From the NCBI GenBank assembly GCA_049644265.1, contig JBARRO010000089.1:1-8975 (forward strand): a DNA stretch of 8,975 bases. The letters are read 5' to 3'. Position numbers and translations under genes: made by a program. The notes beneath the pieces were generated by a model that saw only the letters and a program-made list of their open reading frames with translations, ran no database searches and was not told where the DNA came from. This DNA is from JBARRO01 sp049644265. Lineage in GTDB: Bacteria > Bacteroidota > Ignavibacteria > UBA10030. Positions 1-7,378 of the stretch are shown piece after piece; the first letter of the stretch is position 1, and each line of letters begins with the position of its first letter.

Positions 1-308
1 ACAGCGATGAGATTGTCCCCGGGAAGGTGTTCGAGTACATTGGGGCGCAACGTCCCATCATCGCGCTCGCTCCGGAAGGGGCAGTAGCGGGAGTTGTGCG
101 CGAGACCAATTCGGGAATTGTTGTGCACAATCAGGATATACCGGGCATCAAAGCTGCATTTCTTGAATGTTATGGGAATTTTCTCTACCATAAGAAAAAA
201 TTCAGCCCTAACCGGCAAGCCATGAGGAAGTACGAACGAAGAGAAGTGACCCATCGGCTGGCCGAATTGCTCGATTATCTTCAGTCTCAGCGCGAATCCC
301 GCCACTAG
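1..308 (+). CDS. Glycosyltransferase family 4, C-terminal fragment (5' end outside window)
   Basis: The reading frame is open from base 3 (first codons S-D-E-I-V-P-G-K) to a TAG at 306-308, so the true start lies upstream. The visible ~100 residues match the nucleotide-sugar-binding end of a GT-B fold GT4 glycosyltransferase. The block 'PGKVFEYIGAQRPIIALAP' is the usual 'P-x-K-x-x-E-Y-x-x-x-x-x-P-I' segment, whose Glu contacts the donor nucleotide. It is followed by a 'V-x-E-T-N-S-G-I-V-V' strand typical of the C-terminal subdomain, and then by a charged C-terminal helix. The enzyme would transfer a sugar from a nucleotide donor to a lipid-linked acceptor at the cytoplasmic face; donor and acceptor cannot be told from this part. 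A GTG at 27 could be read as a start, but it falls inside the conserved block and would remove P-G-K, so I reject it. The gene ends 12 bases before yfhO, suggesting one operon. Confidence 0.82.
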   Translation, partial: SDEIVPGKVFEYIGAQRPIIALAPEGAVAGVVRETNSGIVVHNQDIPGIKAAFLECYGNFLYHKKKFSPNRQAMRKYERREVTHRLAELLDYLQSQRESRH

Positions 309-320
309 CCGAACCCCACA

Positions 321-2888
321 ATGAGTAAAGTTCAGCAAGGACGAACCGGTACACGACAGGTTCGTGAGGAATTTCCGTTTATTCCCCCGAAATATCAGCA
401 TGCCACCGCCATCGGCGTTCTTCTGCTCAGCCTGGTCATTTTCTTTTTCCCCCTCATCTTTGGCGGAAAGACATTCCTTGCGGCGGATAACATTGCATCG
501 CACAGCTGGGATACGTTCCTCAAGGATGCGAAGGACGCGGGAGTTTTTCCTCTTTGGAATCCGTACATTTTCTGCGGAATGCCGAGTTACGGAAGCTTAA
601 TGACGGCTGGGGACCGCGCATTTGATGTTACAGCGACAGTTCTTGCGAGGGCGACGGAATTGTTCCAGCTTCTGCTTCTGAATTCTCCGGCTGGTTGGGT
701 CCTGTTCTTTTACGCGGCATTCGCCATCGGGATGTATTTCTTTATTCTCGGGAAGGTCAACAGCAAAACTGCCGCGCTCATTGGGGCTCTGGGGGCGACA
801 TTCTCAATGTACATCATCATCTGGATCATGGTGGGGCATAACACCAAGATCGCAGTGATGGCCATGTTCCCGTTCATCTTCCTTATTCTAGAAAAGCTCC
901 GCGAGCGGTTTGACTTCAAACTCGCCCTTGTCCTCGTTCTTCTTCTTCATTTTTCATTCCTGCCAAGTCATGTCCAGATGATGTTTTACATGTATCTGGC
1001 GCTTGGCATCTACTTCCTCTACTTTATCGTCCGGAATTTGGTCAAGAAAGAAGATTGGCAAAGTCTCGTGAAGACCGGACTTGTTCTCGCGCTTGCTTCC
1101 GGACTTGCAGTTACGATGGATGCCGATAAATATCTTTCGGTGTGGGAATACAATCCGTACTCCATGCGTGGTGCTGCACCCATTGTTCCTTCTGTACAAA
1201 AGGGGGAGATGAAAACACAGGAGGGGGGACTTGACTATGACTACGCAACGAGCTGGTCGTTTTCTCCCGGAGAGATGATGACGTTTGTCATACCCACCTG
1301 GTATGGATTCGGCCATTTGCGATACGATGGGGTATACGGAAAGGGGATCTCGTTCAATCCCTACTGGGGGCCGATGGTCTTTACGGATGGGGCACAGTAC
1401 ATGGGGGTCGTCATTCTCGCATTGGCCATCCTTGGTTTCCTTCGGAATAGGAAGCAGCCGTTTGTTCAGTACCTGGCAATAACGATTGTGTTCTCCCTCC
1501 TGGTCTCATTTGGGAGGGAATTTCCATTGATCTACGATCTGATGTTCAAGTATTTTCCGGGATTCAACAAGTTCCGAATCCCATCAATGATCCTGGTGCT
1601 CGTTCAGATTTTTGTCCCCATTCTTGCGGCCTATGGTGTTGCTTCGCTGCTCGATGAAAAAGAGCGGTCGCTCAATCCGCAGTCGGAAAAGAAATGGAAA
1701 TACTTTTTATACGGGACTGCCGGTTTTCTCGCACTCGCAATCGTTGCCAGAGGGGCATTCAAAGATATCTACACAAGCTTCTTCCCGCTGAAGGAGGTTG
1801 GTAATCAGGTCGCACGGGCAATCGGAAACGGGCAACTTCCAATCGTTTCCGAGTTCTACAATTTTGTTGTCGATACGGTGGTGACAGACCTCTATTTTGC
1901 GCTGGCGTTCATCCTTGTCACGTTTGGCGCGTTCTTCTTCTATTGGAAGAACACCATCAGGCTTTCAACGCTGACGGTCATTCTCGTCGGTGTTACGCTC
2001 TTCGACCTTTGGAGAATTGATTTCCGTCCGATGGATCCAAGGGACCGAAAAGAGCAGCAGGATGTTTTCTCTGCTCCCGATTATGTTCGGTTTCTCCAAC
2101 AGGACTCGTCAAAGTTTCGAATTCTAACGTTCGTCAACGGCCAACTGCCATACGATAATACCATGGCGTACTGGAGGATCCAGAGTGCGTACGGATATCA
2201 TGGTGCAAAAATGCGGGCGTATCAGGATATGGTGGAGGTTGCGGGACCCGGAAATCCACTGGTCTGGCAGCTGATGAATGTGAAGTATATCGTGAGCGAC
2301 ACTCCGGATTCCAGTCAGATTCTCCAACTGGTCTACAGCGGCCAACAGTATAAAGTCTACATAAGTCGCGCTTCAGCCCCGAGGGCTTTCTTTGTCAATC
2401 GCTACGAAGTGGCAGGCGGGTTGGACATTCTGAAGAAGATTCAGGGGATGGAATTTAATCCCTCCGACGTTGCGTATCTCATGGATGATCCCAAGGTTCA
2501 GATTGATCCGCCCCAACAGGAAGCGAAAGCGGACTTCGTAAGCTACCATATTCAGGACTTGGAACTGAAGGTGACGGCCACGGGAACCAACCTTTTGTTT
2601 CTGAGCGAAGCATACTATCCGGAAGGATGGAAAGCCTTTGTCGATGGTGCAGAAACGAAGATTTATCGACTGAACTATCTCTTTAGGGGCGTCGTGATTC
2701 CTCAAGGTTCCCACAGACTTATCATGAAGTTTGAGCCCCCTGGCTTCTACCTTGGGAAAAACCTCAGCCTCGGAATGAACCTTCTCATCCTGGGCGCTCT
2801 TGCGTTTGTTGGATTTGACTACGGGAAAAAGTGGAGTGCGGACCGAACTTTGAACTCAAAATTCGAAACTCGAAACCCTAAACTCTAA
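321..2888 (+). CDS. yfhO: YfhO-family polytopic membrane protein (GT-C-like glycosyltransferase)
   Basis: This 855-residue protein has a short hydrophilic N-terminus followed by about a dozen hydrophobic segments, roughly at residues 28-48, 122-143, 150-170, 176-192, 198-238 (two), 250-266, 360-376, 382-397, 422-445, 461-478, 520-541 and 546-562. A large soluble domain covers ~565-808, and a last membrane helix lies at ~812-833. The first loop carries D56-N57 and 'PLWNPYIFCGMP' (77-88), the signature loop of YfhO proteins and positioned like the catalytic loop of GT-C enzymes. The soluble part ends in the family motif 'YYPEGWKAFVDG' (765-776). In Bacillus and Listeria, YfhO homologues glycosylate teichoic acids outside the membrane using polyprenyl-phosphate sugars. 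Here it probably modifies an exported glycan, which is inferred from context. ATG 321 has no clear Shine-Dalgarno site but is the only start that keeps the whole N-terminus. The last ~14 residues are encoded by a tandem repeat and are unlikely to be conserved. Confidence 0.88.
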   Translation: MSKVQQGRTGTRQVREEFPFIPPKYQHATAIGVLLLSLVIFFFPLIFGGKTFLAADNIASHSWDTFLKDAKDAGVFPLWNPYIFCGMPSYGSLMTAGDRAFDVTATVLARATELFQLLLLNSPAGWVLFFYAAFAIGMYFFILGKVNSKTAALIGALGATFSMYIIIWIMVGHNTKIAVMAMFPFIFLILEKLRERFDFKLALVLVLLLHFSFLPSHVQMMFYMYLALGIYFLYFIVRNLVKKEDWQSLVKTGLVLALASGLAVTMDADKYLSVWEYNPYSMRGAAPIVPSVQKGEMKTQEGGLDYDYATSWSFSPGEMMTFVIPTWYGFGHLRYDGVYGKGISFNPYWGPMVFTDGAQYMGVVILALAILGFLRNRKQPFVQYLAITIVFSLLVSFGREFPLIYDLMFKYFPGFNKFRIPSMILVLVQIFVPILAAYGVASLLDEKERSLNPQSEKKWKYFLYGTAGFLALAIVARGAFKDIYTSFFPLKEVGNQVARAIGNGQLPIVSEFYNFVVDTVVTDLYFALAFILVTFGAFFFYWKNTIRLSTLTVILVGVTLFDLWRIDFRPMDPRDRKEQQDVFSAPDYVRFLQQDSSKFRILTFVNGQLPYDNTMAYWRIQSAYGYHGAKMRAYQDMVEVAGPGNPLVWQLMNVKYIVSDTPDSSQILQLVYSGQQYKVYISRASAPRAFFVNRYEVAGGLDILKKIQGMEFNPSDVAYLMDDPKVQIDPPQQEAKADFVSYHIQDLELKVTATGTNLLFLSEAYYPEGWKAFVDGAETKIYRLNYLFRGVVIPQGSHRLIMKFEPPGFYLGKNLSLGMNLLILGALAFVGFDYGKKWSADRTLNSKFETRNPKL

Positions 2889-2899
2889 ACTCTCAACCC
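2844..2899. repeat. Degenerate heptamer tandem repeat, eight units
   Basis: Eight consecutive 7-base units can be read without gaps: cgaactt, tgaactc, aaaattc, gaaactc, gaaaccc, taaactc, taaactc, tcaaccc. The consensus is about (t/g)-a-a-a-c-t-c. The array starts inside yfhO, contains its TAA stop (2886-2888), and ends 24 bases before the asnB start. Because 7 is not a multiple of 3, the array reads through all frames and encodes the low-complexity YfhO tail 'TLNSKFETRNPKL'. Degenerate heptamer arrays are known as dispersed repeats in some bacteria, for example the short tandemly repeated sequences of filamentous cyanobacteria. I do not know whether this one is related. Confidence 0.75.
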
Positions 2900-2925
2900 C
2901 AACACACCTGTTCACTCCCATTCAT
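2873..2925 (+). promoter_or_regulatory. G-free, C-rich leader before asnB (possible rut-like or unstructured loading region)
   Basis: These 53 bases contain 22 C and only one G (at 2910), in sharp contrast to the flanking genes. They cover the end of yfhO, the 35-base gap and the first bases of asnB. asnB has no Shine-Dalgarno sequence, so an unstructured leader could help ribosome binding. The same C-over-G bias is also the known hallmark of Rho utilisation sites, which would make this a point of transcription polarity between yfhO and asnB. Both readings are inference; the base composition is what is seen. No -35/-10 promoter pair is convincing here. Confidence 0.3.
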
Positions 2926-4909
2926 GTGCGGCATCTGCGGCATATTAAACTACGGTAATTCCGGCAAACCGGTCGAAGAATCGTTGCTCGTGACGATGTC
3001 TGACTCCATCAAACACCGTGGTCCTGATGACGCTGGCACATTCGTCAGTCCTGGTCGTATGCTGGGGTTCGGATTTCGCAGACTTGCCATTGTCGACCTT
3101 TCTCCGGCCGGCCACCAGCCGATGCATACACCCGACGGGAATGTCACAATGATGCTGAATGGGGAAATCTACAATCATCTAACCCTGAGGAAATCGCTTG
3201 AGGCAAAGGGGTATCGTTACCGCTCCCGATCCGACACAGAGACGATTCTCTACTTGTATCAGGAATACGGCATTGAGTTTGTCCACAAGTTATTGGGGAT
3301 GTTTGCCATAGCGCTTTGGGATGAACAGAAGCAGCGGTTGGTGGTTATTCGGGATCGAATCGGTATCAAGCCTCTCTATTATACGTTTGCCAACGGTACC
3401 TTTGTTTTCGGATCTGAGATCAAGTCGATCCTCTTGCATCCCGACGTTCACAAGGAGTTGGACGAGGAGGCGTTGAATCACTATCTCACTCTTCTGATTC
3501 CTCCGGCACCAATGACGATGTTCAAAGACATTCATAAACTCGAGGCCGGTCATTGGATGACGGTTGATGTTGGTGGGAATATCAGGAAGGAACAATATTG
3601 GGACCCCGTCGCCCGTGGAAAGCAGCCTACGATAGACCTTGACGGAAACCCCGTCGGAGAGTCGAGACTAATCGCCAACAGCGCGCATATGACGGAAGAA
3701 GATCATATTGGCGCGGTCCGCACTATTTTGAGGCAATCGATCAAAGACCGTATGATGAGCGACGTGCCGTTCGGAGTATTTCTGAGCGGTGGGATAGATT
3801 CCAGCACGAACGTGGCGCTGATGGCTGAGCTCATGGATCGACCGGTGGATACTTTTTCAGTAGGGTTCAGGGATCTGGAGAAGTATAATGAACTCGGGTA
3901 TGCACGCCAGATTGCCTCCCGGTTCAGGACAAACCACCATGAAGTCATCATCGACCAGAAGGACGCGTTCGAGTTTCTCCCCAAGCTTATCTATCATCAG
4001 GATGAACCGCTCGCTGATCCCGTCTGTATCCCCCTCTATTTTGTGTCGAGGCTGGCACGGGACAACGGTACCATCGTCGTTCAGGTTGGGGAGGGGAGTG
4101 ATGAGCAGTTTGCGGGATATCCGTGGATGTTGAGAGAATGGAGGTTTCACAACACTCTCTGGAAGGCATTCACAGCCCTCCCTCAGACTGTGCGATCGGC
4201 GGCGTACAAATCCGTGAAACGAAGCTTTGAGCGACGAAACTCATTGCTGATGCTCGACTACATCCGAAAGGCAGCAGAAGGGAATGAGCTGTTCTGGGGA
4301 GGGGCGATCAATTTCACGGAGTCCCATAAGAAATTTCTTTTGAATGGTCGGTGGGGCGAACGCCAGCAGAGCACTCATGAGTTTGCTCATCGGTGGCATC
4401 AGGATTTGCTGGATCGGGACCCCGGCGCGGATTATTTGAAAAGAATGATTTACATCGAGTTCAAGAACCGCCTTCCCGAGTTGCTCCTTATGCGGGTGGA
4501 CAAAATGTCCATGGCGACTTCCGTCGAGGCGCGCGTTCCGTTTCTCGACCATCGGATGGTCGAGTACAGCATGACAATGCCGGCTCACCTGAAAATCAAG
4601 AACGGCCAGCTGAAGTACCCTCTGAAGAAAGCAGTAGAGGGGATTATCCCCGACGATATTATTTACAGGAAGAAACAGGGGTTTGCAGCACCGGTGAGCG
4701 AATGGCTGAGGAGCGATTGGTCGGGTTTCGTGGAAGACAAGCTGCTCAATTCGTGGTTCGTTAAGAATGGTTATTTCAACCGCGATTTTGTCCGGGTGAC
4801 GCTTGAGAATCATCGTGCTCACCGGCGGAATGAGGGCCAAAATCTCTGGAATTTGCTGAATCTTACGCTCTGGCATCAATACTGGATTGAAGGAAAGAGT
4901 CTGCAATGA
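2924..4909 (+). CDS. asnB: Glutamine-hydrolysing asparagine synthase (AsnB) family amidotransferase
   Basis: The protein is 661 residues long, slightly above the usual 600-640. Residues 1-~215 form the class II glutaminase domain: 'MCGICG' starts it, and Cys2 becomes the N-terminal nucleophile once Met is removed, which fixes the start at ATG 2924. 'HRGPDD' (31-36), 'LNGEIYN' (78-84) and 'SRSDTE' (101-106) are the glutamine-binding motifs. Residues ~262-640 form the ATP-dependent synthetase domain with the PP-loop 'SGGIDSS' (288-294), 'GEGSDEQFAGY' (389-399) and 'MSMATSVEARVPFLD' (528-542). The family moves glutamine ammonia to an AMP-activated carboxylate. In housekeeping enzymes the substrate is aspartate. 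In polysaccharide loci, paralogues such as Pseudomonas aeruginosa WbpS are thought to amidate uronic acids, which suits this context. A polar stretch of ~35 residues (226-260) between the domains appears longer than usual. The gene overlaps the next start by 4 bases. No Shine-Dalgarno site is visible. Confidence 0.93.
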   Translation: MCGICGILNYGNSGKPVEESLLVTMSDSIKHRGPDDAGTFVSPGRMLGFGFRRLAIVDLSPAGHQPMHTPDGNVTMMLNGEIYNHLTLRKSLEAKGYRYRSRSDTETILYLYQEYGIEFVHKLLGMFAIALWDEQKQRLVVIRDRIGIKPLYYTFANGTFVFGSEIKSILLHPDVHKELDEEALNHYLTLLIPPAPMTMFKDIHKLEAGHWMTVDVGGNIRKEQYWDPVARGKQPTIDLDGNPVGESRLIANSAHMTEEDHIGAVRTILRQSIKDRMMSDVPFGVFLSGGIDSSTNVALMAELMDRPVDTFSVGFRDLEKYNELGYARQIASRFRTNHHEVIIDQKDAFEFLPKLIYHQDEPLADPVCIPLYFVSRLARDNGTIVVQVGEGSDEQFAGYPWMLREWRFHNTLWKAFTALPQTVRSAAYKSVKRSFERRNSLLMLDYIRKAAEGNELFWGGAINFTESHKKFLLNGRWGERQQSTHEFAHRWHQDLLDRDPGADYLKRMIYIEFKNRLPELLLMRVDKMSMATSVEARVPFLDHRMVEYSMTMPAHLKIKNGQLKYPLKKAVEGIIPDDIIYRKKQGFAAPVSEWLRSDWSGFVEDKLLNSWFVKNGYFNRDFVRVTLENHRAHRRNEGQNLWNLLNLTLWHQYWIEGKSLQ

Positions 4910-5694
4910 TCGAGATGGATGACGAGCGGCTGAAACAGGAGGTTCGGGAGTATTGGAATGCGAACCCATGCGGGACACAGTTTACGCACCTGGAACGAGG
5001 ATCGAAAGAATTCTATGAAGAAGTTGAACGATTTCGGTACGAAACCCAGCCCTTTATGCGTCGGGTAATGGAGTTCGATGGATTCAAAGGAAAGAAACTT
5101 CTTGAAATCGGCTGTGGACTTGGGACGGACCTTCTGCAGTTTGCCCGCGGAGGCGCTCTGGTCACGGGGGTTGATCTCACTCCTGCCAGTGTTGAGCTCG
5201 TCAAGCGACGATTCAAGCTCAATAATCTCGCTGTCGAAACGATGGTTGCGGATGCGGAGAAACTTCCTTTTGAGGACAATTCGTTTGATGTATTGTACTC
5301 CTTCGGAGTGCTTCATCACACACCCAATACACCCAAAGCGGTTGATGAAGTTTATAGAGTCCTTAAGCCTGGCGGCAGAATCATTATCATGCTCTATCAC
5401 AAGCAATCGATGCACGTAACTTTGGGGACAATGTATGCGGCGCTCGCCGGTTTTTCGAGCAAAGGAAAAGATGAGAAGGAAAACTGGGTCAGGATCTACG
5501 ACGGTGATGGCAATCCTCTGGGTAAAGCGTATTCTCGCTCGGAAGTTGAACTGATGTTCCGCAAGTTTAAAAATCTTCGGCTGACGACGGTCGATCCCTA
5601 TCGGCGAAAACTACCAAAGATTGCCAATGTGCTTAATCAGGCCCTCTTCTCCTGGTGGTGGGGATTTTGGCTCGTGATCAAGGGGACAAAGTAA
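4906..5694 (+). CDS. Class I SAM-dependent methyltransferase (Methyltransf_11 type)
   Basis: This is a 262-residue cytoplasmic methyltransferase. Motif I, 'LLEIGCGLGTD' (65-75), is the glycine-rich SAM loop. 'TGVDLTPASVELVKRRF' (87-103) ends strand 2, with Asp90 placed to bind the ribose hydroxyls. 'VADAEKLPFEDNSFDVLYS' (114-132) and 'GVLHHTP' (134-140) are motifs II/III, and 'EVYRVLKPGGRIIIMLYHK' (148-166) is the post-motif helix and strand. The N-terminal 'VREYWNANPCGTQF' (13-26) is common in methyltransferases of polysaccharide clusters. The C-terminus is Trp-rich (249-255) and may touch the membrane or the acceptor. A likely target is a sugar hydroxyl or the growing glycan; the substrate is unknown. 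The ATG at 4906 overlaps the asnB TGA (ATGA) and has AAGGAA at 4890-4895, ten bases upstream, so translational coupling is likely. ATG 4915 is an alternative that would drop three residues. Confidence 0.87.
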   Translation: MIEMDDERLKQEVREYWNANPCGTQFTHLERGSKEFYEEVERFRYETQPFMRRVMEFDGFKGKKLLEIGCGLGTDLLQFARGGALVTGVDLTPASVELVKRRFKLNNLAVETMVADAEKLPFEDNSFDVLYSFGVLHHTPNTPKAVDEVYRVLKPGGRIIIMLYHKQSMHVTLGTMYAALAGFSSKGKDEKENWVRIYDGDGNPLGKAYSRSEVELMFRKFKNLRLTTVDPYRRKLPKIANVLNQALFSWWWGFWLVIKGTK

Positions 5695-5698
5695 ACGC

Positions 5699-7378
5699 AT
5701 GATGTTCCCTTCCGCTAAAAATGCCCGCCTGTCAATTTCCGACCTTGTTAGCTCCCTTCAACATTCTTCAGCGAAGAAGGTCCTTCTTGTCCCGTTTGAA
5801 GATGTTGATCTTATTGATGCGTTGCGCGGTGAACTGCCCGAATTGGATATTGTCGTTTTGGCGAAACACGATATTGCGGGCAAGTCTGTGTGGTATTTGA
5901 TCAGCAGGCTTCGGGAGCGTCGATGGGATGCCATCATTGGATCGCTGAACAATTCGGCTGTCAAGAGAAGTCAATTGAGCACGGAGATGCTCATTGGCCT
6001 CGGGAAGGCTGAAGCCCGATATCTTCGAACGGACGATTCCTTGTTTCTCGTAATTTCGAGGTCAAGGAAGTGGATCCACCTGTTTCCCAAACTCGTAAAA
6101 GGATGCTTCTTGGGGATGGTGCTCCTGCTCTGGATGTATGGCCTCGTAATTCGACTTCAAAGAAAGTCGAACGGTCGTACGGCGGGGCCCATGAAGCTCG
6201 GCGGAACAGTTCTCTATCTCAGAACGGACTTAGGCGGTCACCTGCAGACTGGCGGCTCGGTCTCTCACGCCAAAGGGATGATCAATGCGTTTGTGAAGTC
6301 TGGATTTCGCGTCGTGTATGTTGCTGACAAGAGACTTGAGACTCTTCCGCACGAGGTCGTCCAAATCGCAGTTCAGCCATCAACGGAGCTCGAATTCCTG
6401 GACGAATTTCAACTCATGGATTTCAATCGGCAACTTTGTCGTTTGGGCCCCAAATTGGTGTCGGAATTTCGTCCGTGTCTTTTGTATCAAAGACATTCTG
6501 TTTTCAATTTCAGCGGCGGAAAGATCGCAAGTCAAGCAAACATACCGATAGTTCTTGAAGCAAACGCTTCAGAAGTGTGGGTGAGAGAGCACTGGAGTCG
6601 TCTTGTATTTCCTGATTTGGCCGGGCGTTGTGAGTCGCTTGCTTTGAGGCTGTCGACTTCCATTGCCGTAATTTCTGAAGGAGTAAAGCAACAACTTGCG
6701 CCGTATGGAATTGACGAAGACAAATTCTTGCTTAATCCAAACGGCGTTGACCCGTTGGAGTTTGGTCCGGCTGTTTCGGGAAAGGAAATCCGAAACCGGT
6801 TGAATTTACGGAACAAAGTTGCTGTCGGGTTTATTGGAACCTTCACACGATGGCACGGAGTAGAAACGTTGTTTGATGCTGCCGTTATTTCTGTAAAGAA
6901 GAACAGAAAGCTGTGTTTCATCTTCATGGGCAACGGAGATTTACGCCGGGAGCTTGAACGGCGTGCACGAGAGCTTGCCCTTCATGACAGGATTATATTT
7001 ACCGGATCGATACCCCACAGCGAGGTGCCACGATATTTGGCGGCCTGTGACACCCTGGTCTCTCCACACCTGGGTTTCGAAGACGGAACGAGATTTTTCG
7101 GATCTCCGACAAAACTCTTCGAGTATATGGCCATGGGGAAAGCAATTATCGCAAGCGATCTGGAACAGATCGGAGAGACGATTGTGGACGGAGTCAACGG
7201 ATTACTGATGAAACCCGGCGATGTGAATCAACTGTCCGACCTGGTATTGAAGCTTGCAGGAAACGAGGGGCTCCGGCTAACATTGGGAGCCCAGGCGAGA
7301 AAAGACGTAGAGGGCAAATACACTTGGGTATCGAATGTGGAGCGCATTATGCGAACACTTGAGCCGAAGGCAGCATGA
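5699..7378 (+). CDS. Glycosyltransferase family 4 with extra N-terminal module and membrane helix
   Basis: The protein has 559 residues, whereas GT4 enzymes usually have 350-430. Residues ~167-555 form the GT-B fold. 'GGTVLYLRTDLGG' opens the acceptor half with a glycine-rich 'GGSVSHAKGMINAF' loop (185-198); 'NPNGVD' (346-351) and 'VGFIGTFTRWHGVETL' (376-391) mark the linker and donor half; 'GSPTKLFEYMAMGKAIIASD' (468-487) is the donor-binding block, with Glu475. The first Glu of the classical EX7E pair is replaced by Phe467, as in other 'SPTKLFEY' members. Residues 1-~130 look like a small alpha/beta unit (strands 'KVLLVPFED', 'LDIVVLAKHD', 'DAIIGSL'), which I do not recognise with confidence. 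A hydrophobic stretch at 136-152 probably anchors the enzyme to the membrane. ATG 5699 is followed at once by a second ATG (5702); AGGGG at 5681-5685 is rather far upstream. The gene lies 4 bases after the methyltransferase gene and overlaps the next gene by 4 bases. Confidence 0.88.
   Translation: MMFPSAKNARLSISDLVSSLQHSSAKKVLLVPFEDVDLIDALRGELPELDIVVLAKHDIAGKSVWYLISRLRERRWDAIIGSLNNSAVKRSQLSTEMLIGLGKAEARYLRTDDSLFLVISRSRKWIHLFPKLVKGCFLGMVLLLWMYGLVIRLQRKSNGRTAGPMKLGGTVLYLRTDLGGHLQTGGSVSHAKGMINAFVKSGFRVVYVADKRLETLPHEVVQIAVQPSTELEFLDEFQLMDFNRQLCRLGPKLVSEFRPCLLYQRHSVFNFSGGKIASQANIPIVLEANASEVWVREHWSRLVFPDLAGRCESLALRLSTSIAVISEGVKQQLAPYGIDEDKFLLNPNGVDPLEFGPAVSGKEIRNRLNLRNKVAVGFIGTFTRWHGVETLFDAAVISVKKNRKLCFIFMGNGDLRRELERRARELALHDRIIFTGSIPHSEVPRYLAACDTLVSPHLGFEDGTRFFGSPTKLFEYMAMGKAIIASDLEQIGETIVDGVNGLLMKPGDVNQLSDLVLKLAGNEGLRLTLGAQARKDVEGKYTWVSNVERIMRTLEPKAA

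Noticed and set aside
27..29. GTG as the start of the first gene
   Set aside because: The frame continues upstream to the window edge and the preceding residues (S-D-E-I-V-P-G-K) belong to the conserved GT4 donor-binding block, so the gene is a truncated fragment, not a 93-residue protein.
107..120. Short palindrome caattc-gg-gaattg
   Set aside because: Six-bp arms with a two-base loop inside coding sequence; too short to support a function and likely to arise by chance.
954..1316. Minus-strand 120-codon frame within yfhO
   Set aside because: It lies wholly inside a well-supported membrane-protein gene, with no start context or domain signal of its own.
3096..3112. ccggccgg palindrome in asnB
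   Set aside because: An eight-base self-complementary stretch within conserved coding sequence, explained by codon use.
4241..4978. Long minus-strand open frame (245 codons) antisense to the 3' half of asnB
   Set aside because: The plus strand here encodes conserved AsnB motifs and the start of the methyltransferase. The antisense product has no recognisable motif and crosses a gene boundary, as expected for a shadow frame.
5078..5419. Alternative plus-strand frame overlapping the methyltransferase
   Set aside because: It covers exactly the SAM-binding region that is coherent in the other frame; its product is Ser/Leu-rich with no family features.
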